Notes under the pieces: model-generated
Told to the model about the DNA's origin: nothing
Seen by the model: the letters and a program-made list of their open reading frames with translations, nothing else
Database searches by the model: none
Program-made: the position numbers and the translations under genes
Shown: one piece after another, positions 55,318 through 62,812 of the stretch
Layout: every line of letters starts with the position of its first letter
Numbering within the stretch: position 1 is the first letter of the stretch
From: Allobaculum mucilyticum
GTDB lineage: Bacteria; Bacillota_I; Bacilli_A; Erysipelotrichales; Erysipelotrichaceae
Direction of reading: 5' to 3'
DNA length: 64,000 bases
NCBI RefSeq assembly: GCF_022701195.1
Contig: NZ_CP078089.1
Span: 434,001 to 498,000 of the forward strand

Positions 55318-55883
55318 TCAGTAGCACCTCCCGGTTTATCCATCACGATGATCAGCTTGGTGCCGTCTTCATCCAGACCTTCCGCAGTGAAGGTCGGATT
55401 CAGGATCGTTTCAGCCCCTGGCTGGAAAGAAAACTGCAGCTCAGCGGTATTCTGGCCGACGATGATGACATAGATGTTTCCATCTTTAGCATCCAGGTGT
55501 TCGAAGATCACGAGATAAGAGGCGTTCTTCGCATTGGCTGTACCGCCAATCTTGATGACCTTTCGGTTGGCTGTAGTTTCTTCCGTTCTGGCAGTGTCCA
55601 CCAGCACTTTGAGCATATTGGCTCCGATTGTGATCAGCCCGCAGCCTAAAGTGACGACTTCTTCCTGGACGATCGTCTTGGTGAAACGTCCCAGATCATC
55701 ACTGGCTGTATAGTTGGTCGGTGTGTAGGTCAGTGTTGCTCCATTCTTGACCGCTCCAAACTCGTTAGCAGCCACGCAGTATTTCGTGATCATGGTATCC
55801 AGATTCTCAAGATCGGTATCCAGAGTGGATGGGCGTTCAATGAGATAGATCTTTCCGGAACCCAGTGCGATTCTTTCTTCCAT
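55314..55883 (-). CDS. Phage major tail protein
   Basis: 189 aa, beta-rich (IALGSGKIYLIERPSTLDTD ... LGCGLITIGANMLKVLVDTA). Position between the gp10-like gene and the tail chaperones marks it as the tail tube protein; sequence similarity is to Firmicute siphovirus tube proteins by pattern only. Start overlaps the gp10-like stop by one base. Confidence 0.75.
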   Translation of the reverse strand: MEERIALGSGKIYLIERPSTLDTDLENLDTMITKYCVAANEFGAVKNGATLTYTPTNYTASDDLGRFTKTIVQEEVVTLGCGLITIGANMLKVLVDTARTEETTANRKVIKIGGTANAKNASYLVIFEHLDAKDGNIYVIIVGQNTAELQFSFQPGAETILNPTFTAEGLDEDGTKLIIVMDKPGGATE

Positions 55884-56278
55884 TACTCAGACTCCTTTCT
55901 GTAGTTTTTGATGAAAGCTGCCTCGATTTCTTTGGCAGCATATTCCTGGCCTTTGGCAAAATGGGGTTTTCCGGAAACGGTAGTTTCACCGTTACGGGTT
56001 AAGTGGCCATTTTCCAATAAGTGCGAAAGGGACGACTCCATTCCACTGGCATAGAGCGTGTATTGGAGATCATCCCTTTCGTCTTTGGTTTTCTTTCTTT
56101 TCAAACCTTTCTTGTAGATCCCACCATTCTCTCTGGCAGGTGCGTTTTCTTTTACGACATTCAGCGCTTCTTTGGAGATCTGGTCGAGCGTTTCGTCATT
56201 GGCTTTGTTAGCCTGACGAACACAGTCTTCCAGCACCAGGGCGATGGAATCGCCGAGTGTATCTAGGGTTGCTCTCAT
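55883..56278 (-). CDS. HK97 gp10-like tail/neck morphogenesis protein
   Basis: 131 aa from the ATG at 56278, which overlaps the preceding stop (ATGA). KEALNVVKENAPARENGGIYKKGLKRKK and the C-terminal GKPHFAKGQEYAAKEIEAAF match the HK97-gp10 family (RTGxLxxSW-type region reduced). Structural neck or tail-completion role. Confidence 0.75.
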   Translation of the reverse strand: MRATLDTLGDSIALVLEDCVRQANKANDETLDQISKEALNVVKENAPARENGGIYKKGLKRKKTKDERDDLQYTLYASGMESSLSHLLENGHLTRNGETTVSGKPHFAKGQEYAAKEIEAAFIKNYRKESE

Positions 56279-56592
56279 ACAGTTACCTCGATGGAATAGC
56301 TGGACAGGAACATCTGCTCCGAAGAAATCCAAAGATCAGATGTGTTTCTTTGCCAGAGAAGAGGCAGTGATGTGAGATATTCTTCAAATGCCTTTTTCTG
56401 GCTCCAGCTTTCGTAGTAGAAGTCGATGGTAAACACATCCCGCAGCCGAAGCATGGAAAGATCGGATGTAATGTTGTCCGATTCTTCCTCTTTCCAGATG
56501 GCAAAAGGAAGCCGCTGCTCGTTCTGGAAATGATGCCAGGTGATGGGATAAGGGCAATTTTTAAGAAGGGCTTGCAGGTCGATAGCTTGCAT
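56275..56592 (-). CDS. Phage tail-completion-type protein
   Basis: 105 aa from the ATG at 56592 (AGGAGG 6-7 nt upstream). YPITWHHFQNEQRLPFAIWKEEESDN and FTIDFYYESWSQKKAFEEYL suggest the minor structural/tail terminator group found between head-tail adaptor and gp10 genes. Assigned mainly from position. Confidence 0.6.
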   Translation of the reverse strand: MQAIDLQALLKNCPYPITWHHFQNEQRLPFAIWKEEESDNITSDLSMLRLRDVFTIDFYYESWSQKKAFEEYLTSLPLLWQRNTSDLWISSEQMFLSSYSIEVTV

Positions 56593-56917
56593 GGCTTTTC
56601 CTCCTGGCATGAAGTGTGACAAACCGGTCTGAATCAGAATCCAGCTCCACATGGGTGATGTCGTAGAGTTCTTCCATATAGAAGAGCTGATACAGATCCG
56701 GTCGAATTGCTCTTGTTTTCTGGTAAGAGCGAAGCGTGATCAGCAGCTCTCTGGCTTCATGGACATGACCGTTTCCATCCGTTTCAGTGATCCCTTTATC
56801 CGTCACATGGGCGTAGGTGGAAAATGAAGTCTCCACTTCAGGAGAATCCCCATAAAAATCGGCCGATGATTTCAGCTTCTGGACAACCACGGTACGATTG
56901 AGTTCTGCAATCCGCAT
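56561..56917 (-). CDS. Phage head-tail adaptor (head closure) protein
   Basis: 118 aa. MRIAELNRTVVVQKLKSSADFYGDSPEVETSFSTYAHVTDKG and the ELYDITHVELDSDSDRFVTLHARR end are typical of the SPP1 gp16/phage H-T-join family. Start overlaps the connector stop by one base. Confidence 0.78.
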   Translation of the reverse strand: MRIAELNRTVVVQKLKSSADFYGDSPEVETSFSTYAHVTDKGITETDGNGHVHEARELLITLRSYQKTRAIRPDLYQLFYMEELYDITHVELDSDSDRFVTLHARRKSHASYRPASPS

Positions 56918-57189
56918 CAGAATGCCGCCTTTCGTTCCGGTTCAAGCAGTGCTCGAAGATTCTTCTTCAAACCATCAAGATCCGCATCTTCCCGGTGTTC
57001 GAACAGGTAAGCCATGGTAAAAAGAATGGCAATCCTGTTTCGCGGTGTTGGTTCCAGATCATCTACACGGTCCAGACGAAGGACATCCGCACAAATAGAA
57101 GAAGCTGACTGAAGCAGCTGGTCAGTCAGCTCGTCGTAGTCATCCTGGTCAGCCTTCAACCATTCCTTGACCTGTTCAAGAGTAATCAT
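56917..57189 (-). CDS. Phage head-tail connector (gp6-like)
   Basis: 90 aa, helical: MITLEQVKEWLKADQDDYDELTDQLLQSASSICADVLRL, then PRNRIAILFTMAYLFEHRE. This is the HK97 gp6 / YqbG-like head-tail connector pattern. Directly after the capsid gene. Confidence 0.83.
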   Translation of the reverse strand: MITLEQVKEWLKADQDDYDELTDQLLQSASSICADVLRLDRVDDLEPTPRNRIAILFTMAYLFEHREDADLDGLKKNLRALLEPERKAAF

Positions 57190-57205
57190 TCTTTATCACC
57201 TTCTA

Positions 57206-57963
57206 TCAGGAACCGGATCCAATTGTCAGAATCTGAACGGCTTCCGGCAGTACCAGTTTTCCATCAACACGCTCTTTGGCTACAAAACCGACCATGCCAT
57301 TTCCCGCAAAAAGCTCACGCAGCTCAGAGAAAGAACGACTGCCACGGTCTCCAATGTTGTAGTAGGAGAAGTCACCAAAGGCGATCTTGTCTTCCGGAGC
57401 AAAGGCGGAAGTGTAGACCGGATAGCCCAGGATCCGGTCCGGTTCGCCATCTACAAAAGTTGGCTGCCAGATGTATTCTTTGCCATCGGCATACTTCAGC
57501 TTACGGATCTTGGCGATCAGCTTGTCATTGAGAATGAACGCGGCGTTCTTTCGATACGGACGTTTCAGCGCATAGACCAGGTCGATCACGTCGTCTGCTT
57601 TGAGAGTAGTTGTGGTGAGCGCGGCAGTACCGCCACCGGTTTCCGCAAAAATGCCGGTAGGTCTTCCGGTGGTGGAACCGTTCAGGAAGGCATCCTCTTC
57701 CGCATTGGCCAGGGCTTTACCAAAGGCGTCAATGATGTATCCCTCCAGGTTGAAGGCATTGTCATTGAGCAGCTCCTCGGTGACTTTGACAGCCACATGT
57801 AGTTTGTGTGCATCCAGAAGGATCTGGGAGAACTTAGCATCTCCAAAGGTCAGGGCATCGCCCTCATCAATCCAGGAGGCTGCAGGTTTAGAGCCAGCCA
57901 CATTGATTCGGTGTTCGCCTGCCGTGGTGATCGTTGTCGCCAGTTTTCGCATTACGTTTTCCT
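57206..57963 (-). pseudogene. Phage major capsid protein, 3' part
   Basis: C-terminal ~250 residues of an HK97-fold capsid protein: VMRKLATTITTAGEHRINVAGS, SQILLDAHKLHVAVKVTEELLND, AFLNGSTTGRPTGIF, GYPVYTSAFAPEDKIAFGDFSYY. Joined to 59637-60063 after removing the IS and one 9-bp duplication, the reading passes ...DVLTEEN-VMRKL without a break. The part has no own ribosome site. Confidence 0.92.
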
Positions 57964-58118
57964 CAATGTCATTAAGTTAGATAAGGTAGGTCCACTCAAA
58001 CGTTAAGCTTACATGTGATTTTTGGCGTCCAGATTTCTGTCGAGCACGACGAAAAGGGTGATTATTTACCTGTTTAAAAAAATCACCTGGTGGCTTTCTC
58101 GATTCTCAGAACTTTTGG

Positions 58119-59438
58119 TCAGCGCTTCTTTTTGCGCTTATCCGCTCGCCCTGGACGAACGGACTGCGTCTTATGAAGGATCAAATTGATCAGCTTGTCT
58201 GCGGTATAAACTCCGCTGTCCCATAGAAACGCGTGAACCGCAGTGATCAGAAATGCGTAATCTGCCTTCTGTTCCCACTTCCTCTTCATGGCATTTCGGC
58301 AGCGTTCAGCGAATTCCTGACTGTTTTCAACCTTGTTTCTGATCCGGGAATACAGGTTGTAGAGCGTCATTTTCGCGAAGACTTCTCCAATGACCAGTTC
58401 CTTCTTGCGTCCATGCACATCCTTCAGTCCAATCCGCTCTTTGATATCTCGATACGAGAGCTCAATTTGCCAGCGGAGTCGGTAGATTTCACAGAGATCC
58501 TCGGTGGTGAATTCATCAAACGGCAGGTTGGTAAAAAGTGTGATGAAAGACTCAATCCCTTCGCAGACCGTTTTATAGCGTACGACTCTGCCGTGGAGCG
58601 GCAGTTCAGTCACTCCATTCTGGAATTCCGGATGTTTTGAATAGGACGAGATGTATTTGTAGGTTTCCCAGTTTGCCTTGACATGGGAGTTGTTTTTACA
58701 CGTCAAAGTCACATCGAATGGAATGTCATATTCTTCAGTATCTGGTGTTGGATAGTGCTTCAGAATACTGGTAGAGGAAGATTCGTCCTTGATTCGGATG
58801 ACGAAATGCTTATCGGTCTGATTCAGACGATAGAAAGTCATAAGCGCTTCATAGCCTCTGTCGCAAATGAAGATCGCCTTTTCTCCTTCGTATCGCTGAG
58901 CCAGCTCCAGAAAAGCTGAGTCCTCGTTCTTCTGAGAACCTGGCTGCATCACCAGATCGAGATAAACATGGTTGAGCACGTCATACAGCGGATTCGCAAG
59001 GTAAAAATGGTGCTTGGATCCCTTTTTCGATCCGCCATAGGTAGACATGTCATTCCCATCGGGGCTGACTGATAGTTCAGAACCGTCGACGCTCAATAGT
59101 CGCCATCCATGAAACGTTTTGTCATCCTCCGAAGAGAACAAATCGTTCATGCGATAGAAGACGTGAGAGTAAAGCAAGAACCTGATTTTCTGTCTGCCCT
59201 GGGAAATGGCAGATAAAGAAACGTCGGACAGAGAATCAGGAAGAATGGGAAGAGATCGGTTGATCGAGCGATCTTCCGTCTGGTAGGCCACGGCTGCCAG
59301 ATCGACAGCGGAAAGCCTGCGGGAGCGAGAGAAGTCAGAATCCGGGTGGAGCAGATTGTCAGAATTGGATGCTTCTTCTTTGATGAAGCGCTTGAGAGCA
59401 GCCGACTGCAGGTTGCAGAATGTGTTAAGTGAGGGCAT
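58119..59438 (-). CDS. IS4-family transposase (second type)
   Basis: 439 aa from the ATG at 59438 (AAAGGA 8 nt upstream; a GTG at 59459 is less likely). IS4 signature exact in YRLRWQIELSYRDIK. Catalytic Asp regions LLSVDGSELSV and IFICDRGYEALMTFYRLNQ align with the first IS type; overall similarity to it is moderate. No frameshifts. A hairpin with T tail after the gene (about 58090-58055) matches the layout of the other IS. Confidence 0.94.
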   Translation of the reverse strand: MPSLNTFCNLQSAALKRFIKEEASNSDNLLHPDSDFSRSRRLSAVDLAAVAYQTEDRSINRSLPILPDSLSDVSLSAISQGRQKIRFLLYSHVFYRMNDLFSSEDDKTFHGWRLLSVDGSELSVSPDGNDMSTYGGSKKGSKHHFYLANPLYDVLNHVYLDLVMQPGSQKNEDSAFLELAQRYEGEKAIFICDRGYEALMTFYRLNQTDKHFVIRIKDESSSTSILKHYPTPDTEEYDIPFDVTLTCKNNSHVKANWETYKYISSYSKHPEFQNGVTELPLHGRVVRYKTVCEGIESFITLFTNLPFDEFTTEDLCEIYRLRWQIELSYRDIKERIGLKDVHGRKKELVIGEVFAKMTLYNLYSRIRNKVENSQEFAERCRNAMKRKWEQKADYAFLITAVHAFLWDSGVYTADKLINLILHKTQSVRPGRADKRKKKR

Positions 59439-59567
59439 AAGATTTTTCCTTTCCGTCACTTAACGGGCCGCGAAGCGGCCGCACGATTTGAGTTATAAAA
59501 CAACCTGATATTCCCGAAAAACCGAATATTACAAACAAATAACCGATATATTCCGCTAAGAAAAAAG

Positions 59568-59610
59568 ACAAAAGAAAAGAGACCTCTCCTCCAATCAAGG
59601 AGGAAAGGCC
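59568..59610 (-). terminator. Entrance terminator of the capsid IS
   Basis: Minus-strand GGCCTTTCCTCC / GGAGGAGAGGTC then TCTTTTCTTTT. It would stop phage transcription before the transposase and the downstream phage genes. Confidence 0.75.
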
Positions 59611-59636
59611 TCAATCAACTAAACTTAATGACATTG

Positions 59637-60063
59637 CGTTTTCCTCTGTCAGAACGTCGATCAGACGATTGTCATATTCAACTGGTACCAGATAGCCGCC
59701 ATCGGCAGCAGTCCCTTCCTGCAGAATGTTAGATACATTCTTGAAGTTGGTACGGAAAGCGGACAGCAGTGCGTCCTTGTAGTCTTTGCTTTCACGGATG
59801 TTCTGCGGTTTGGCAGAGCAGGTCTCCGGCTTTGTGGTCAGAGGAGCGCTCATCGGACGGTTGAGCTCATTTTCCAGAGCTTCCATCGCCTGTACTCGTT
59901 CAATCTCTGCGCTGAAATCTTTGACTTTGGCTTCCAGGGAAGCATAGGTTTTGGCATCTTCTTTGGAGAGCAGACCATCAGCGTCCTGTCTGGTCTCCAC
60001 GAAAGATTTAGCAGCATTCCAGGCTGCGTTTCGCTTTTCAATCAGCGACATTAGTTTATTCAT
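59637..60063 (-). pseudogene. Phage major capsid protein, 5' part
   Basis: N-terminal ~142 residues: MNKLMSLIEKRNAAWNAAKSFVETR with the coiled-coil delta domain, followed by GGYLVPVEYDNRLIDVLTEEN, cut by the IS. Start at 60063 has GGAGG 7 nt upstream. The frame overlaps the protease stop by 8 bp. Reading into the IS end adds only AMSLSLVD before a stop. Confidence 0.9.
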
Positions 60064-60793
60064 TGTCATCCCTCCATGTTTTCATCAGGTCCAATCGTTC
60101 CAGAAGAGAAGCAGAAGAGACCTGATCCTTCTGTTCACTCTTGAGCTTGTTGACAAAGCTGTTTATGACTTTTCGAGACGAAAAAAGCATGGAATCTGTA
60201 ATGTCCATGCCTGGTTCTTTCTGTTCATCTTTTCGGTTCATCAGGGTGTCGGCAAAGCCCAGCTCAATTGCTTTGCCAGCATCCATCCAGGTTTCATCAT
60301 CCATCAACTTCGAAATCTTCGTTCTTGCAAGGCCAGTCTTTTTCTCGTAGGCGTTGATGATGGATTCTTTGACCTCGGCTAGCATTGCCGCTGCCTTTTT
60401 CATCTCATACACATCACCCATGGCCATGGTGGCGGGATTGTGAATCATCAGCATCGATACAGGAGAAACCTGTACTTCATCGCCAGCCATCGCAATCACA
60501 GAAGCAGCGGAAGCGGCAATGCCGTCAATCTTGATGGTGACTTTGCCAGGGTATTCCGACAGCATGTTGTAGATCTGGGCTGCGGCAAAGCAATCACCAC
60601 CAGGCGAATTGATCCAGATAGCAATGTCGCCATCGTCTTCCATCAGCTCGTCTTTGAACTGTTTTGGAGAAACCTCATCATCAAACCAGGTTTCTTCCGC
60701 GATGGTTCCATTGAGAAACAGGGTTCTTGCTTCCTGGATTTCTGGTTCCAATACCGAGTCAGCTTCATTTCGGATCCATTTCCAGAATTTCAT
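60056..60793 (-). CDS. ClpP-like prohead (head maturation) protease
   Basis: 245 aa. ClpP fold with catalytic Ser in GIAASAASVIAMAG and His in SMLMIHNPATMAMG; AIWINSPGGDCFAAAQIY forms the oxyanion/strand region. It would cleave the capsid delta domain during head maturation. Start overlaps the portal stop by 4 bp. Confidence 0.93.
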   Translation of the reverse strand: MKFWKWIRNEADSVLEPEIQEARTLFLNGTIAEETWFDDEVSPKQFKDELMEDDGDIAIWINSPGGDCFAAAQIYNMLSEYPGKVTIKIDGIAASAASVIAMAGDEVQVSPVSMLMIHNPATMAMGDVYEMKKAAAMLAEVKESIINAYEKKTGLARTKISKLMDDETWMDAGKAIELGFADTLMNRKDEQKEPGMDITDSMLFSSRKVINSFVNKLKSEQKDQVSSASLLERLDLMKTWRDDNE

Positions 60794-62025
60794 TCACTTG
60801 TCTCCTTTCCAGAATAAAAGCTCCCAGCTTTTTCAAGAGGGAGCATGTTTCCATTCACTAAATACAGATCGCCACCAGACTCTGCAGGCAGCGGGTCGAG
60901 TTCCTCCAGACGTCTAATGTCGTTGGCGGACATCCAGCCATTCTGTCTGGCGATGGCATAACCGTTCATTCGGCTTTGGTAATCACCACGAAGTAAGCCA
61001 TCCACATTGAACTTGATGGAGAAGTTCTGCTTCTCTTCATCATTAAACAGCACCTTGGTCATTGCCTGTTCCCAGCGGGAAACCCAGGGATCAAGCGTAT
61101 ACTTCACAAACTCCAATGACTGCTGTTCGATATTGGAGAAGGAAGACTTCTCCAGATCTCCAACCATATGAGGAGGAACCCGGAAGATTCTGGCAATCTC
61201 ATTGATCTGGAACTTCCGGGTTTCCAGAAACTGAGCTTGCTCTGGCGGAACGGAGATTGGGGTGTATTTCATGCCTTCTTCCAATACAGCCACCTTGCCA
61301 GAGTTAGAAGATCCACCGAAGGTGGCCTGCCAGCTTTCTCGAACACGTGATGGATCTTTGAGGGTTCCAGGGTGTTCCAGAACTCCGGATGGAGCAGCAC
61401 CATGAGCAAAGAACTTAGCTCCATACTCTTCACAGGCGATTGCCATACCGATGGCATTCTTGGCCATGGCAATTGGGGAATAACCAACCAGACCATCAAA
61501 GCCAAGACCTGGAATATGGAGAACATCATGTGGTTGCAGCCGGACCATCCCAGACTTGTTGACTGCCGGATCTGCCTTGGAAACCTGGTATTCATAATAG
61601 AGTTGCCCACTGTCGTCCCGGTCAACTTTCATGCGGTCCGACATCAGCGGATACAGAGCCACGACCTCACCCTTGCCGTTTCGGATGATCTGCGCATAGG
61701 CGTTTCCCCAAAGCAGCAGATGGGTCATCAGGGTTTCCCGGAAGATGAAAGAAGTCATCTCTGGGTTTGGCTCGTCATGCAGCAGAAAATACAGAGGGTG
61801 GTCTCTGGTTTTCTGGGAGTGGTTGTCGGATTGCTCATAGACATGAAGCGGCAGGGATGCGATGGCTTCAGACAGAATTCGCACGCATGAATAAACTGCC
61901 GTCATCTGCATCGAGGAGCGTTCGTTGACTCGTTTTCCAGATGTGGAAGTTCCCAGGAAAAAGCGGTAACCAGCCCCAGCAGTCTGGTCTCTGACTTTTC
62001 GATGAAACAGATTCTTAAGTTTCAT
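60790..62025 (-). CDS. Phage portal protein (HK97 family)
   Basis: 411 aa. MTAVYSCVRILSEAIASLPLHVY, NAYAQIIRNGKGEVVALYPL, DVLHIPGLGFDGLVGYSPI and FQINEIARIFRVPPHMVGDLEKSSFSNIEQQ are strong portal motifs. The dodecameric portal is the DNA gate and terminase docking site. GAAAGGAG precedes the ATG. A strong terminator (62070-62036) lies only ~15 bp upstream, so the cassette now has no obvious upstream transcription. Confidence 0.95.
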   Translation of the reverse strand: MKLKNLFHRKVRDQTAGAGYRFFLGTSTSGKRVNERSSMQMTAVYSCVRILSEAIASLPLHVYEQSDNHSQKTRDHPLYFLLHDEPNPEMTSFIFRETLMTHLLLWGNAYAQIIRNGKGEVVALYPLMSDRMKVDRDDSGQLYYEYQVSKADPAVNKSGMVRLQPHDVLHIPGLGFDGLVGYSPIAMAKNAIGMAIACEEYGAKFFAHGAAPSGVLEHPGTLKDPSRVRESWQATFGGSSNSGKVAVLEEGMKYTPISVPPEQAQFLETRKFQINEIARIFRVPPHMVGDLEKSSFSNIEQQSLEFVKYTLDPWVSRWEQAMTKVLFNDEEKQNFSIKFNVDGLLRGDYQSRMNGYAIARQNGWMSANDIRRLEELDPLPAESGGDLYLVNGNMLPLEKAGSFYSGKETSE

Positions 62026-62035
62026 GGTTTCTCCT

Positions 62036-62070
62036 TTCCAAAAAGAAAAGCATCTGCGTTTGCAGATGCT
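62036..62070 (-). terminator. Terminator just upstream of the portal gene
   Basis: Minus-strand 9-bp perfect stem AGCATCTGC / GCAGATGCT, 4-nt loop, TTTCTTTTT. Unusual place for a terminator inside a phage structural operon. Confidence 0.85.
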
Positions 62071-62220
62071 GGATAATGCTTATTAAGCGACCAAATGTGG
62101 TGCATCTTCAGGTTCTATAATGTCCTGAGCGCTCTTTGATGAGACGATATCTCGTTGAAAATAATTAATGATTATTTATTGGATTTAGGTGTGAAGATTA
62201 TGAACTTTCTCTTTAGGGGG

Positions 62221-62781
62221 TTATAAACTGCTTTGGTGAAATCCATCGATTACTTTAATGGATGATGCTTTAGCGATCGTAATTAAGTCAACACTGTTGG
62301 TCTTAGGACAAATACCAATTGATAAGCGACGAGGTCGGACGGAATTATTTTCTATTGCTATTACATATAAATTCTTAGAATTGAATATATACGAAATAGT
62401 ATTGAACGGTATGACATTCGCATCATCTATGATTATCCCGGACGGAGATAAGTGTAAAATAGGATCCTCGCTTTCAATGATTTTTGCAGCGGATTGAACA
62501 AAACGCATAGTGTTGATTGTTTTGGCTAATCTATATGTTGTCCACATAAATATGGTGGAGATAACCGCGTAAATAATCGTAACAGAATTACCAATTACAG
62601 AATCACGGAACCGAATAGCTGAATTAACCGTTTGGTAAATAAGCCATATACAAAGAATAACGAAGAATAGCAGACATATTACAAAAACGCGAATGGTCTG
62701 GCTAGAATAAATCTTGCCAAAAGGATTGATCGCTTTTAAAGCTTCCAATTTAAGAATCTGATAATCTCTGCTATTCCCCAT
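62221..62781 (-). CDS. Two-TM membrane protein, unknown function
   Basis: 186 aa from the ATG at 62781 (AGAGGAG 7 nt upstream). Two hydrophobic helices: VFVICLLFFVILCIWLIYQ and SVTIIYAVISTIFMWTTY, separated by ~20 residues. The C-terminal ~100 residues are cytoplasmic and mixed alpha/beta (IIIDDANVIPFNTISYIFNSKNLYVIAIENN). No family recognised. AT-richer than the neighbouring phage genes. It begins 32 bp after the end of the DUF1906 gene, so the two look co-transcribed. Confidence 0.65.
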   Translation of the reverse strand: MGNSRDYQILKLEALKAINPFGKIYSSQTIRVFVICLLFFVILCIWLIYQTVNSAIRFRDSVIGNSVTIIYAVISTIFMWTTYRLAKTINTMRFVQSAAKIIESEDPILHLSPSGIIIDDANVIPFNTISYIFNSKNLYVIAIENNSVRPRRLSIGICPKTNSVDLITIAKASSIKVIDGFHQSSL

Positions 62782-62812
62782 AAATGTTCTCCTCTTATTG
62801 TAATTTATTCGG

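Larger units (their letters stand above)
57964..59636 (-). mobile_element. IS4-family insertion sequence, second type (1673 bp)
   Basis: Terminal repeats start CAATGTCATTAAGTT, like the 1650-bp elements, but the body and protein differ clearly. A 9-bp target duplication cgttttcct lies at 57955-57963 and 59637-59645. Inserted in the phage capsid gene, in antisense-to-window but sense-to-gene orientation. Confidence 0.93.
51981..62025 (-). mobile_element. Defective HK97-type prophage remnant (head and tail cassette)
   Basis: On the minus strand the order is portal, ClpP-like prohead protease, major capsid, head-tail connector, head-tail adaptor, tail-completion-type protein, HK97 gp10-like, major tail protein, frameshifted tail chaperones and tape measure, with overlapping genes. 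This is the standard siphovirus order. No terminase, distal tail, lysis, integrase or repressor gene is in the window, and the capsid gene is split by an IS. It cannot make particles as it stands. Confidence 0.88.
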
